Positions 1 to 8,395 of a stretch of 19,813 nt of DNA are shown here, piece by piece. Each line of letters starts with the position of its first letter. Position 1 is the stretch's first letter. The notes beneath the pieces are model-generated. The model saw only the letters and a program-made list of their open reading frames with translations. It did not search any database and was not told the origin of the DNA. A program made the translations under genes and the position numbers. The stretch lies in assembly GCA_021803885.1 (NCBI GenBank), contig JAJZKY010000008.1, positions 1 through 19,813 of the forward strand, written 5' to 3'. The DNA comes from Planctomycetota bacterium (GTDB lineage: Bacteria > Planctomycetota > Phycisphaerae > WQYP01 > JAJZKY01).

Positions 1-166
1 GATATTGGCCTTTCCACGGACCAATAGGGCTGAAAAAGGCGGAAATTTGTCAACAAACAAATGGATATATAAACACCTGTCAATATCATGCCTCTCTGGA
101 ATCCTTACAACGCAACCGGCTCAAGATCGGGTGATAGGGGGCGAGCGGAATGATCGCGATGGCGGT

Positions 167-195
167 TTGACACCACAAATAGGACTAGGTAAAAT
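167..195 (+). promoter_or_regulatory. Promoter of the fucosidase operon
   Basis: A -35 TTGACA (167-172) and a -10 TAAAAT (190-195) are separated by exactly 17 bases, close to the sigma-70 consensus. Transcription would start near 202, giving a leader of about 38 nt before the fucosidase start. The preceding 166 bases hold no convincing gene. A weaker TTGTCA / TATAAA pair at 47-73 has a poor 15-base spacing. Confidence 0.7.
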
Positions 196-204
196 ATTGT
201 ACCT
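187..204 (+). promoter_or_regulatory. Candidate operator over the -10 box
   Basis: AGGTAAAATATTGTACCT is an imperfect palindrome (16 of 18 positions symmetric) that covers the -10 box. It shares its register and central TA with seven other sites at promoters in this window, so a repressor binding here would block the fucosidase promoter. Part of the resemblance comes from the TAAAAT -10 box itself. Confidence 0.4.
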
Positions 205-239
205 GTTAGGATCTGGGGATTCATTTTAAGGAATCACAA

Positions 240-1565
240 ATGCATTTAACGCAAACGTCTATGCGGTATCGCCGTGGCTCAATAGCGCTGGTGGGGTTGC
301 TGCTATTATTTTTGATGGCAACGGGTGTGAACCGATCGGCAGCGGCCGGCGCTATGCCCGCAAATTGGTGGACCCACGATCGGTTCGGCATTTTTATTCA
401 CTGGGGGCTTTACGCCATACCGGCCCAAGGCGAATGGTACATGAATAACGCCCATATTCCGCGCAAAGTCTATGCGCGATATGCCAAACAATTTGATCCG
501 AAGGATTTTCACCCCAACAAGTGGGTTTCGGTTTTCAAAAAGGCCGGTGCCGGCTACGTGGTATTTACCACCAAACACCATGACGGCTTTTGCATGTTTA
601 AGACCAACGCGACCAAATATAATGTCGTGGATGCAACGCCATGGCATAAAGATCCAACCGCCGCATTGGCGGCTGCTTGCAAAAAATATGGTATGCGATT
701 CTGCACCTATTATTCTGTAATGGACTGGCATTCCCGCGACCAGCATGCGGCCCACCCCAGCCCGACGGCTCCCACGTACGATCCAACTATCCTCCCGCCT
801 GATCGCAATGCCGCGTATGTCAAGTACATGCGACGCCAGATTCATGAGCTGGTTCGGCAGTATCACACCAATTTGTTCTGGTTTGATGGCGGCTGGATTA
901 CGGGATGGACCAAGGCCGATTCGCTCAATATTTATAACTATATCAAGAGTTTGAATCCCAAGATTATCGTCAATGACCGCGTAGGCAATGGGGTAGGCGA
1001 CTATGCCACGCCCGAGCAGAAAATTCCGCCGCAGGGGCTGCCCGGCCATTGGGAAACCTGCATGACGATCAACAACGACTGGGGTTACAACCGCACTGAC
1101 CACGATTGGAAGTCGGTGGCCACGCTGATTACCAACCTCATTCACTGCTCCAGCGGCGGTGGGAACTTTCTTCTGAATGTCGGTCCCACCGCCAACGGGG
1201 TCATACCGAAGCCTGAAGTGGAGCGGCTGCTGGCCATTGGCCGCTGGCTCAAAGTCAACGGGACGGCCATTTATGGCTCGCATCGCACCCCCTTTAAGGA
1301 AAAACTGCCCTTTGGCTACGCCACGCAGAAGCCCGGCCGGTTATTTCTGGAAATAACCCATTGGCCAGCGGATCATCGCATCACCGTGCCGATGCGCAGT
1401 AAAATCATTTCAGCCAATATGCTTACCGCGCCCCATGATGCACTGCAGGTTACTGCATCAGCGGCAGGGCAAATCATTAATTTGCCGCTTGCTGCTCCGG
1501 ATAAAATTGCCAGCGTGCTGGTATGCCACGTTGCAGACCCCGTAGAACCCGTTGTGACAAAATAG
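240..1565 (+). CDS. Exported alpha-L-fucosidase, GH29
   Basis: A retaining exo-enzyme that removes alpha-L-fucose from glycans outside the cytoplasm. The 441-aa protein has a signal peptide (hydrophobic about residues 14-28, then an Ala-rich cleavage region). The GH29 landmarks follow: RFGIFIHWGLYAIP, the TTKHHDGFCMF block, LFWFDGGW with D216 as expected nucleophile, and SGGGNFLLNVGP with the downstream NGTAIYGS segment. The family acid/base is not conserved in sequence and I did not assign it. The protein ends soon after the catalytic domain, without the extra C-terminal modules some relatives carry. The ATG follows AAGGA by 7 nt. It is the first gene of the plus-strand hydrolase run, behind a near-consensus promoter. 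The family is certain; the natural substrate (pectin, xyloglucan or algal fucan) is not. Confidence 0.93.
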   Translation: MHLTQTSMRYRRGSIALVGLLLLFLMATGVNRSAAAGAMPANWWTHDRFGIFIHWGLYAIPAQGEWYMNNAHIPRKVYARYAKQFDPKDFHPNKWVSVFKKAGAGYVVFTTKHHDGFCMFKTNATKYNVVDATPWHKDPTAALAAACKKYGMRFCTYYSVMDWHSRDQHAAHPSPTAPTYDPTILPPDRNAAYVKYMRRQIHELVRQYHTNLFWFDGGWITGWTKADSLNIYNYIKSLNPKIIVNDRVGNGVGDYATPEQKIPPQGLPGHWETCMTINNDWGYNRTDHDWKSVATLITNLIHCSSGGGNFLLNVGPTANGVIPKPEVERLLAIGRWLKVNGTAIYGSHRTPFKEKLPFGYATQKPGRLFLEITHWPADHRITVPMRSKIISANMLTAPHDALQVTASAAGQIINLPLAAPDKIASVLVCHVADPVEPVVTK

Positions 1566-1601
1566 GTAAGACTATGCGGTCAATACCGGCGTTTAAAATG
1601 G

Positions 1602-1617
1602 TGGCCGTTCACGGCCA
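1602..1617 (+). repeat. Short perfect hairpin after the fucosidase gene
   Basis: TGGCCG and CGGCCA pair around a TTCA loop, 36 nt after the fucosidase stop. There is no T-run, so it is not an intrinsic terminator; it may stabilise or attenuate the transcript. The rest of 1566-1735 shows no gene. Confidence 0.4.
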
Positions 1618-1735
1618 GCCCGATTGGCGAGAGTGGCGGAGGTTCCGGCGTGCTGGGCAGCAGGGAGCATCCCTTGTGATGCAGGTTTTCAGCCTGCTTG
1701 GTCACCGCGCTGCGAACGTTTCCCGAACAGGGTTG

Positions 1736-1753
1736 TGCGCAAATATTTGTGTT
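1736..1753 (+). promoter_or_regulatory. Candidate operator before the alpha-galactosidase gene
   Basis: TGCGCAAATATTTGTGTT contains the perfect 10-bp palindrome CAAATATTTG centred on TA. It overlaps the -35 box of the promoter at 1747-1775 and matches the motif seen at the other promoters of this window. Confidence 0.4.
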
Positions 1754-1775
1754 ATGCAATAGCTTCCAGTATAAA
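1747..1775 (+). promoter_or_regulatory. Internal promoter before the NPCBM-GH27 gene
   Basis: TTGTGT (1747-1752) and TATAAA (1770-1775) are separated by 17 bases. The -35 box is imperfect and the -10 good. This could give the three downstream hydrolase genes expression partly independent of the fucosidase promoter; the 271-bp gap after the fucosidase gene supports a separate unit. Confidence 0.45.
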
Positions 1776-1836
1776 TCGTTGTAACGCCTTTGGACGCGGG
1801 GCGCGGGTGCTTTCTCTTTTTTGGAGATGCGGTTTT

Positions 1837-3882
1837 ATGAAACACCACGATAACCTTGGTAAAAATATGCAATCACGCCGCACCGCGATGAAGGTGATGG
1901 CGGTGGCGGCCGCAGGCGCGATGGGGGCCTCGGCGGTGCAGGCGGCACCAGGAAACCGCATCGTGCGCGTGGAAGACCTGAGTTTGGCAAATATACTCCA
2001 AGGATGGGGAGTGCCGCACAAAAACCGCAGCGTAGTCGATACCCCACTGATCATCGGCGGAACGCACTTTAAGCGCGGCATTGGTACCCATGCCCAGAGC
2101 GTCTTTAGAATTGCGCTGCACCGGCAGGCGGAAAAGTTTACGGCCATGGTCGGGCTGGATGCCAGCGCCGGCAATCAGGGTGCGGTCATATTTGAAGTGC
2201 TGGCTGACAATAAAGTTGTGGCGAAAACCCCGTTGATGAAAGGGGGCGAAGCGGCCCGGCCGATCAGCGCGAACCTCCGCGGTGCCCGTTACATGACACT
2301 GCTGGTTCAAACCGGTCCCAATGGCATGGACTTTGGCCATGCTGACTGGGCCGATCCAGTGATCACGCTGATCCCCAACGCCACGAAACTGCCTAAGTCC
2401 GCGGCACGCTACGCAGGTGCCGATGTGGTTCCGGAAATTGCCAGTGGCGACCCGCCGCATCCGGAATTTCATGGGCCGCGAGTAGTGGGTGCCACGCCCG
2501 GACACGACTTTTTGTTTTTGGTGCCCCACACCGGGCACGGTACTGTAACCTTGACAGCCGAGGGGTTGCCGGCGGGGCTTACAATGACGGAAGCCGGCGT
2601 GATCACAGGCAAAATTGCCGCCGCCGGGGAGTACAAGGTTCGTCTGACCGCGAAAAACAGCTTGGGCGTAGCGCACCGAACGTTACGCCTCGTCGCCGGC
2701 GAACACAAACTGGCCATGACGCCCCCCATGGGATGGAATTCGTGGAACGCCTATGGCATGGACAATAGCGCCCGCCGCACCAAAGGCTCGGCCGATGCCA
2801 TGATCAGCAGCGGCCTGGCGGCCAAAGGGTTTAATTACATCAATATTGACGACGGCTGGCAGAATGGCCGTAATGAACAGGGTGAAATACTCACAACGAA
2901 AAAATTTGGCGACATGAAAAAGCTGGCGGATTATGTGCATAGCAAAGGACTGCGTTTTGGCCTGTATTCTTCGCCAGGGAAAATGACCTGCGGGCAACAC
3001 ACCGGCAGTTTCGGGCACGTGGCCCAGGACGCGAAAACCTATGCCAGTTGGGGTGTGGATTATCTTAAATATGACTGGTGCAGCTATGGCAATGAGGTCC
3101 CGCAAAACCCCAGCCTGCAGCAATATATATATCCCTACGAATTGATGCGACAGGCTCTCGACGCCGTCGATCGGGATATTTTCTTCAGCCTGTGCCAATA
3201 CGGAATGGGACACGTCTGGACCTGGGCCGGCCACCGGCCGGTATGGGGCAACAGCTACCGTATCAGCGGTGACATCAACGACTCCTGGGGCTCCATGGTG
3301 AACAACGGATTTCGATCCGAACGGCTGCTGTTTCCGTTTGCCGGACCGGGCCACTGGAACGATCCGGATATGCTGGTGGTTGGCTTTGGCAGCTTTGAAG
3401 ATGGGCCGTCGCATTGGAGTAAATTAACACCCGGTGAGCAGCAGACGCATATTACGCAATGGTGCATGTTGGCCGCTCCGCTGCTGCTGGGGTGTGATTT
3501 GGAGAAGCTTAACAAGTTCACTATTGATTTAATGACCAATACCGAAGTCCTGGCTGTAAATCAGGATGAAATCGGCGTGCAGGCGCAATGCATTAATCGC
3601 GACCGAACCACCGGCATCGAAATTTGGGCACGCCCGCTTTGGGATGGCACCGTCGCGGTGGCTTTGTATAACCTTGGTTTAATGCCCGCGAAGGCCACCG
3701 TTCCATCCTGGGAATGGTTCGACATGGTGCTTCCGCGCGGCCAGAAAGTGCTGCGGGGACGGCAGCCCGTGCGCGACTTATGGAAGCGCAAAAGCCTGGG
3801 CCAAAAGGCCGGCCTGGCCATGAACGTTCCGGCCCACGGCGCGATCATGCTTAAGATCGGCCAGCCCCGAATCGAAGATTGA
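1837..3882 (+). CDS. NPCBM-GH27 alpha-galactosidase, Tat-type signal
   Basis: Predicted to release terminal alpha-galactose from polysaccharides outside the cytoplasm. Chosen start: the ATG at 1837, behind GGAG, giving 681 aa; an upstream open stretch has no ribosome site. Residues 11-36 read SRRTAMK followed by an Ala-rich hydrophobic run, a plausible twin-arginine signal. Next come an NPCBM carbohydrate-binding domain (about 45-185, with FKRGIGTHAQS), an Ig-like putative linker domain (about 220-290, GLPAGLTM..GVITG) and a GH27 barrel from residue 294 (MGWNSWNAYG, INIDDGWQ). D413 in YLKYDWC is the expected nucleophile and D479 in RISGDINDSW the acid/base; GPGHWNDPDML matches the family. A C-terminal beta-sandwich ends the protein. 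The next gene starts 32 nt downstream, so the two are probably co-transcribed. Confidence 0.92.
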   Translation: MKHHDNLGKNMQSRRTAMKVMAVAAAGAMGASAVQAAPGNRIVRVEDLSLANILQGWGVPHKNRSVVDTPLIIGGTHFKRGIGTHAQSVFRIALHRQAEKFTAMVGLDASAGNQGAVIFEVLADNKVVAKTPLMKGGEAARPISANLRGARYMTLLVQTGPNGMDFGHADWADPVITLIPNATKLPKSAARYAGADVVPEIASGDPPHPEFHGPRVVGATPGHDFLFLVPHTGHGTVTLTAEGLPAGLTMTEAGVITGKIAAAGEYKVRLTAKNSLGVAHRTLRLVAGEHKLAMTPPMGWNSWNAYGMDNSARRTKGSADAMISSGLAAKGFNYINIDDGWQNGRNEQGEILTTKKFGDMKKLADYVHSKGLRFGLYSSPGKMTCGQHTGSFGHVAQDAKTYASWGVDYLKYDWCSYGNEVPQNPSLQQYIYPYELMRQALDAVDRDIFFSLCQYGMGHVWTWAGHRPVWGNSYRISGDINDSWGSMVNNGFRSERLLFPFAGPGHWNDPDMLVVGFGSFEDGPSHWSKLTPGEQQTHITQWCMLAAPLLLGCDLEKLNKFTIDLMTNTEVLAVNQDEIGVQAQCINRDRTTGIEIWARPLWDGTVAVALYNLGLMPAKATVPSWEWFDMVLPRGQKVLRGRQPVRDLWKRKSLGQKAGLAMNVPAHGAIMLKIGQPRIED

Positions 3883-3914
3883 TCAGTTATGTTTTATTGA
3901 AAGGAAATAATCCG

Positions 3915-5483
3915 ATGCTCATTACCCGAAAAACAAACGCCTGTCTCATGCTTTTCTGCACCATGCTTGTGCTTTCGCTGGGTTGCCTGCGGGCCGGCGC
4001 GGCTGTGAGCTTTGCCAGTATTTTCTCAGACCACATGGTTCTGCAGCGCGGCATGGCTGATCCGATATGGGGCATGGCCACACCCGGCCAAATGGTAAAA
4101 GTATCCTTTGCCGGTCATACCGTTTCCGGACAGGCCAACAACGCCGGACGGTGGATGGTCAAGCTGCCTTCCATGCCGGCCAATGCCAAGTCACAGACCT
4201 TGACGGTTCAGGCAGGCGGCAGCACCAGCAGCGTTAAAGATGTTCTGGTGGGCGACGTGTGGCTTTGTACCGGGCAATCCAACATGACCTACAACCTTTA
4301 TGGCTGGACACCCGGCGGCCACGGCCATGCCGCAGTCGCCAAGGCCAACTACCCGTTAATTCGCTTCGTCGATGTACCGCAAGTCACCGCGTCTCACCCG
4401 AAGCACAGCTTCAAGGCGACCTGGCAGGTATGCACTCCCAAGACGATCGGTTGGTTTTCCGCGGTCGGCTATTACTTTGGGCGCGATTTGTTTCGTAAAC
4501 TGCATGTTCCCATCGGGCTGGTTGAATCCAGTTGGCCCGGTACCCAGATTCAACCCTGGACACCGCTGTCTGCGGTTCGCAATACGCCCCAACTGCATGG
4601 CGATTACCTGTGGATAAAAAACCAGGAGAAGCAATACCAAGCACAGAAAACGGCATTTATCAAGGCGATTAGCGCGTGGCTACCCAAAGCTCGTGCGTCT
4701 CTGAACGCGGGCCACGATATTCCCAATCCCCCGCCAGAACCTTGGAACTTCATAACCGGCCCAGGCTATACCTCCCTTTACAATGGCATGATCAACCCTT
4801 TGGTTCCCTTTGCCGTAAAGGGTAACATTTGGTATCAGGGCGAAAGCAACGTCAACGACAATTTGTATTATGTTCGCTTAAAAACGCTGATCCAGTCCTG
4901 GCGCAAAGCCTGGCATCAGGGGAATTTCCCCTTTTATCTCGTGGAAATTGCCCCCTTTTATTACGGCAATCCGACGACGGGTGAACCCGTGGTTTGGAAT
5001 GCCCAGGAAAATGTGGTGCGCACTGTTCCCAACACCGGTATTGTCGGCACCCAGGATATTGGCATGCTGCATGATATCCACCCATTTGATAAACGCGATG
5101 TGGGCTACCGCCTGTCGCTCTTAGCTTTGGCCAAAACATACGGCCAAAAGGGTTTTGTGTATGCCGGCCCGCTGTATAAATCCATGACCATTTCCAATGG
5201 CAAAGCCGTGATTCATTTTAACTATGCCAGCGATGGTTTGGTTTCCCGTAATGGCAAACCACTGACCTGGTTTCAAATTGCCGGCAAAAACAAAAAATTT
5301 GTCCCCGCACAGGCCACCATTGTGGGCCATACTGTTGTGGTGCAGTCTCCGTCGGTACCGCACCCCACGGTGGTGCGATTTGCGTGGAATCAGATTGCAG
5401 TACCGAACTTGATGAACAAAGCCGGCCTGCCGGCGCTGCCGTTTGACACCAACGAGGCTATGAAGCCCACCGTGCCACAATAA
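3915..5483 (+). CDS. Exported SGNH O-acetylesterase, sialate-esterase type
   Basis: A 522-aa carbohydrate O-acetylesterase of the sialate 9-O-acetylesterase-like SGNH group. In polysaccharide loci of environmental bacteria such proteins usually remove acetyl groups from plant polymers rather than from sialic acid (family knowledge). ATG 3915 follows AAAGGA at good spacing and opens a signal peptide (LMLFCTMLVLSLGCLRAGAA). The sequence SFASIFSDHMVLQRG is the usual mature N-terminus. The nucleophile is S122 in TGQSNM, a further conserved block is WYQGES (306-311), and the Asp/His of the triad lie in HDIHP (386-390), followed by the usual VGYRLSLLAL helix. The 'GC' in the signal region hints at a lipoprotein but lacks a good lipobox. 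It lies between two alpha-galactosidases, which suggests deacetylation to open the substrate to them. Confidence 0.9.
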   Translation: MLITRKTNACLMLFCTMLVLSLGCLRAGAAVSFASIFSDHMVLQRGMADPIWGMATPGQMVKVSFAGHTVSGQANNAGRWMVKLPSMPANAKSQTLTVQAGGSTSSVKDVLVGDVWLCTGQSNMTYNLYGWTPGGHGHAAVAKANYPLIRFVDVPQVTASHPKHSFKATWQVCTPKTIGWFSAVGYYFGRDLFRKLHVPIGLVESSWPGTQIQPWTPLSAVRNTPQLHGDYLWIKNQEKQYQAQKTAFIKAISAWLPKARASLNAGHDIPNPPPEPWNFITGPGYTSLYNGMINPLVPFAVKGNIWYQGESNVNDNLYYVRLKTLIQSWRKAWHQGNFPFYLVEIAPFYYGNPTTGEPVVWNAQENVVRTVPNTGIVGTQDIGMLHDIHPFDKRDVGYRLSLLALAKTYGQKGFVYAGPLYKSMTISNGKAVIHFNYASDGLVSRNGKPLTWFQIAGKNKKFVPAQATIVGHTVVVQSPSVPHPTVVRFAWNQIAVPNLMNKAGLPALPFDTNEAMKPTVPQ

Positions 5484-5539
5484 CCGGCACGAGTTGGCTT
5501 TAATCCGGTTGTTGCGCTGGGCATCGACCGGCATGTTTG

Positions 5540-5581
5540 AACGGCCCCAAAGCCCTGCGCGCAGCAGCAACATGGGCCGTT
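5540..5581 (+). repeat. Intercistronic inverted repeat
   Basis: AACGGCCC (5540-5547) and GGGCCGTT (5574-5581) are perfect complements in the 123-bp gap between the esterase and the second GH27 gene, enclosing a CTGCGCGCAG palindrome. No T-run follows. It may be an mRNA processing or stability element that sets relative expression within the operon. Confidence 0.35.
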
Positions 5582-5606
5582 TGATGGAAACTTGTGGAGT
5601 AATTTC

Positions 5607-6968
5607 ATGCGTATGCGATTCTTTGGCTGTGTGGCCGCCATGAGTATGGCGTGTATGTCATCGCTTATTTTTGCGCCGCGCGGCGCGATTGCGGCTCCCG
5701 AAGCCCCGTTAACACCCCCTTCTAATTTGCCGCCGTTTACCAAGGCCAACCCAGCCCTGCACCCATTTATGGGTTGGAGTAGCTGGAGTTCAATTCGCGG
5801 CGCGGTGGATGCGAAAATTGTCAAGGCTCAGGCCCGCGTGATGGCGAAACGGCTCAAACGTTTTGGTTACGACTATATCAACATTGACGCCGGCTGGCAG
5901 CAGGGCTATGACCGCTATGGACGCCCCAAGCCCAACCTGAAAAAGTTTCCGGGCGGCATTGCGCCTCTGGCAAAATGGATGCACAAACGCGGATTAAAGC
6001 TGGGAATTTATCTGGTGCCGGGACTTCCCAATTCGGTTTATCAGTCCAATGATCCGGTTTTTGGCACCCATTACACCGCCCGGCAAATTGTTTATAAACG
6101 ATTTAAACATGGCAGTACGCTTTCTAAAAAAAGTTACAAGTTAAATTTCCACACCCCGGGCGCTATGGCGTATCTGCAAAGTTGCGCCAATTTGTACGCT
6201 CGCTGGGGAGTGGATTATATCAAGTTGGATTTCGTGGGACCCGGGGGCGGCGACTGGCCTTACGGCCGGGTTGACACGCGCTCCGAAATGGCCCATTTTG
6301 CTCTAGCCCTGAGTCGCACTGGCCGACCGATATGGCTGGAACTTTCCAACCGATTGAGTTTCAAATATGCCGCCTTCTGGGCCAAATACGCCAATGGTTG
6401 GCGAACCAATGGCGATATCGAAAGTTATCAGCATGATCTGACCAACTGGACCCGGGTGATGGTGCGTTTTAACAAGAACGCCCGATGGGCCCCTTATGCC
6501 GGCCCCGGCGGATGGAACGATTTTGACTCTCTGGAAATCGGCAACGGAAAGCTCGATGGGTTGACACACATTGAAAGCAAAACCGTCATGATTTTCTGGT
6601 GTATAAACTGCTCGCCGCTTTGCCTGGGTACCGATCTAACGCACCTCACGCCCGGCGGCTTCAAAATTATTACCAACAAAGCCGCCATCGCCATTGACCA
6701 GGCCGGCCATGTGGCCCGGCCCCTTTCCCAGAAAACCCCGCAGCAGGTGTGGGTCATTCACCATGCCGACGGCGCTTGCACGGTGGCCCTGTTCAATCTC
6801 GCCAAAACAGCGGCCAGGGTCGGCGTAACCTGGCGGCAACTGGCCCTGGCCAAATCTACCGCTACCGTCCAAGACCTCTGGAATGGGAAAAAATTGGGCA
6901 CGTTTTCCCATGGCTTTAGCGCAACCCTGCCGTCCCACGGTTCACGACTGCTGCAGATAACACCATAA
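5607..6968 (+). CDS. Second GH27-type alpha-galactosidase, exported
   Basis: A second clan GH-D enzyme, divergent from the NPCBM-GH27 protein and without its accessory domains. ATG 5607 follows GGAG at 7 nt and gives 453 aa; an in-frame TTG five codons upstream is less likely. A signal peptide (about residues 1-29) precedes the barrel, which opens with MGWSSWSSIRG and YDYINIDAGWQ. D208 in VDYIKLDF is the expected nucleophile and D270 in RTNGDIES the acid/base; APYAGPGGWNDFDSLEIGNG matches the family block. IKLDF in place of the usual YLKYD, and a long insertion before the nucleophile (about 135-190), suggest a different acceptor or linkage, for example beta-L-arabinopyranosidase activity, which also occurs in GH27. 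It is last in the plus-strand run; no intrinsic terminator follows. Confidence 0.87.
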   Translation: MRMRFFGCVAAMSMACMSSLIFAPRGAIAAPEAPLTPPSNLPPFTKANPALHPFMGWSSWSSIRGAVDAKIVKAQARVMAKRLKRFGYDYINIDAGWQQGYDRYGRPKPNLKKFPGGIAPLAKWMHKRGLKLGIYLVPGLPNSVYQSNDPVFGTHYTARQIVYKRFKHGSTLSKKSYKLNFHTPGAMAYLQSCANLYARWGVDYIKLDFVGPGGGDWPYGRVDTRSEMAHFALALSRTGRPIWLELSNRLSFKYAAFWAKYANGWRTNGDIESYQHDLTNWTRVMVRFNKNARWAPYAGPGGWNDFDSLEIGNGKLDGLTHIESKTVMIFWCINCSPLCLGTDLTHLTPGGFKIITNKAAIAIDQAGHVARPLSQKTPQQVWVIHHADGACTVALFNLAKTAARVGVTWRQLALAKSTATVQDLWNGKKLGTFSHGFSATLPSHGSRLLQITP

Positions 6969-7005
6969 CCCAAGGACCTTGCCCGTTCGCCGGGATCAGT
7001 GCCAT

Positions 7006-7067
7006 GTAACGCAGGCGTCCCGCCTGCCATCGTCGTGTTTCCCGTGCAGGCAAGATGCCCGCGTTAC
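7006..7067. repeat. Dispersed-type palindrome GTAACGCAGGCGTC...GCGTTAC
   Basis: The arms 7006-7027 and 7046-7067 are inverted copies matching at 18 of 22 positions, beginning GTAACGC and ending GCCTGC, around an 18-nt loop. It lies 37 nt after the GH27 stop between convergent genes. The form resembles REP-like or MITE-like palindromes; one copy is visible here. It could protect the 3' end of the hydrolase transcript. Confidence 0.6.
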
Positions 7068-7123
7068 AGTGGATTGCACTGCCGAGGGAAGGAGTTTTCA
7101 CGTTAAATTACAAGAGGGGGAAG

Positions 7124-7206
7124 CGGACGTAACCGGAGGATATTTTTACTGACCAAACTGGACAAAGTCTAATCAAAGGCCCCTCGCCGGTCCTCCGCTA
7201 CGTCCG
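7124..7206. repeat. Inverted repeat in the convergent intergenic region
   Basis: CGGACGTAACCGGAGGA (7124-7140) and TCCTCCGCTACGTCCG (7191-7206) are complementary apart from a one-base bulge and one mismatch, around a loop of about 50 nt. The enclosed DNA has no coding signal. This is part of the 369-bp gap 6969-7337, which otherwise contains repeats only. Confidence 0.5.
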
Positions 7207-7320
7207 TTACCTGTGGTGAGGTCCCCATCGTTCCCGAGCTTCTACTCATTATTCATTGCACAAGCCCTGTAAGCCGTGACCGCTCCCCCGGCGACATCCG
7301 ATCAACCACCAATTCCGGCC
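7200..7320 (+). repeat. Degenerate copy of a modular intergenic repeat
   Basis: The stretch has CCCATCG, TACTCATT, ATTCATTGC.CAAGCC and CTGTAAGCCGTGACC, the same words found in the better copies at 9946-10085 (opposite strand) and 16878-16992. The order of blocks is partly rearranged, so this is an eroded or shuffled member. Confidence 0.35.
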
Positions 7321-7340
7321 ATTACTCAAACACGCTCCTA
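7321..7340 (-). repeat. TAGGAGC dispersed repeat, copy at the end of gene A
   Basis: Read on the minus strand this is TAGGAGCGTGTTTGAGTAAT, 17 of 20 bases matching the consensus of the other copies, followed by GGCCGG as in the copy at 8427-8446. Its first three bases are the TAG stop codon of prepilin-like gene A. Confidence 0.6.
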
Positions 7341-8210
7341 CGGCATCTGCGAAACGCCCGCCGGGGGATTGGCGCTCCATCCGGCGGCCCAGTCGAGGTT
7401 CCATAACTGCTTGACTTCCTCATGCTCCACATGGCCGTCCCAGAATGCCATATTGATCCCATTGCCATGCCGCGTCAGGCACCAGCGCTGCATATCCCCA
7501 CCACTCGTCGGTACGTTATCACCCCAATTGGTGGCCCCGGTCACATAACTAAGCACCGGCGGAGTATCATTCTCCCTGGGGCCGCCATCGACCCAAATGC
7601 TATCGCCAAACGCTGGCACATTGCTGTCCGGTCCAGCAGACCCAGGCCAGTAAGCGGCTGGTGGATTGCTGCTGGGCGCAACAAAATAATCGTAGTTCTG
7701 CGTGCCAGAACTTCCCCCCGGACCATACAACCAGGCATTAAAGCCATAGCTGCTCTGTAAGTATTTGAACTGGTATTGACCATAACCATTCCACCACCAA
7801 TTTTGCGCCACGCCTCCACTAAACGCATAACCATTGGCGTTAAGGGCCGCTTCCGACCACGCCGGCACTGACGGGCACATTAAAACCGATTCGAGTTTTT
7901 GAAAATCAATCTGATCAGGGCTGTACTTATTGGATTGCTTTTGCGACTGCACCATATAGGGGCCTAAGGGAATTACCCAAGTGCTAAATAATCCGGTGTT
8001 GGTGTTGTACACATATGGAAACACGTGTCCCAAATAGGAGGCTTGATAATCCATTAGAGCCATGGCCATCTGCCGCTGATTGCTCATGCAAACGACTGAA
8101 TCGGCAAGCCCCCGGGCACGGGCCAGCGCGGGCAACAGCAATGCAAGCAGCAGGGCGATAATGGCAATTACCACCAACAACTCCACCAGTGAAAATGCAT
8201 GGCGTTTCAT
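7338..8210 (-). CDS. Prepilin-like secreted protein A, H-X9-DG type
   Basis: A 290-aa protein of the large planctomycete family with a type IV prepilin-like N-terminus (MKRHA then FSLVELLVVIAIIALLLALLLPAL, to be cleaved before F) and a soluble C-terminal domain. The tail HGNGINMAFWDGHVEH is the prepilin-processing-associated H-X9-DG motif. Start ATG 8210 is chosen because AAGGAG lies 6 nt upstream; the longer reading lacks one. It is a clear paralogue of gene C (17291-18217): both share [20 protein letters not shown] and an LW.L.WA.GW ending. It probably assembles at, or passes through, a pseudopilin-type machine to the surface; its exact role is unknown. It is convergent with the hydrolase operon and divergent from the esterase gene. 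Confidence 0.88.
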   Translation of the reverse strand: MKRHAFSLVELLVVIAIIALLLALLLPALARARGLADSVVCMSNQRQMAMALMDYQASYLGHVFPYVYNTNTGLFSTWVIPLGPYMVQSQKQSNKYSPDQIDFQKLESVLMCPSVPAWSEAALNANGYAFSGGVAQNWWWNGYGQYQFKYLQSSYGFNAWLYGPGGSSGTQNYDYFVAPSSNPPAAYWPGSAGPDSNVPAFGDSIWVDGGPRENDTPPVLSYVTGATNWGDNVPTSGGDMQRWCLTRHGNGINMAFWDGHVEHEEVKQLWNLDWAAGWSANPPAGVSQMP

Positions 8211-8288
8211 CGTGGTCTCCTTGTATTCACGGAACCCTTCGGCCGACACCGATACCGGCGTGCACGTCCAATGCCTTTATAAACATTC

Positions 8289-8395
8289 TAGTGCTCTGTC
8301 ACATCAACATTTTAGGATGGCGGCCTCTCAAAGGACGCACCCACCATCGCAAAGGTTCCTCGTCAACCCTAACATTTTGCTGTGATAGAGCACTA
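8289..8395. mobile_element. MITE-like inverted-repeat element 1 (103 bp)
   Basis: GTGCTCTGTCACA (8291-8303) and TGTGATAGAGCAC (8381-8393) open inverted repeats that match at 22 of 26 positions. TA flanks both ends, as in TA-duplicating elements of the IS630/Tc1-mariner type. Its termini and the next bases (TTAGG.TTGACG.AGG on one arm) match element 2, so it looks like an internally deleted relative. It has no coding capacity. It sits between gene A and its likely promoter, so it would be transcribed in that leader. Confidence 0.65.

Noticed and set aside
5..229. Open reading frame of 74 codons ahead of the fucosidase gene
   Set aside because: It starts at a TTG without a ribosome site, has no recognisable protein character, and overlaps the strong promoter at 167-195.
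306..1283. Long minus-strand reading frame of 325 codons
   Set aside because: It lies wholly opposite the clear GH29 gene; its length reflects the codon pattern of the real gene, and it has no family features.
1873..2676. Minus-strand reading frame of 267 codons
   Set aside because: It is the antisense of the NPCBM part of the alpha-galactosidase and has no ribosome site or motif.
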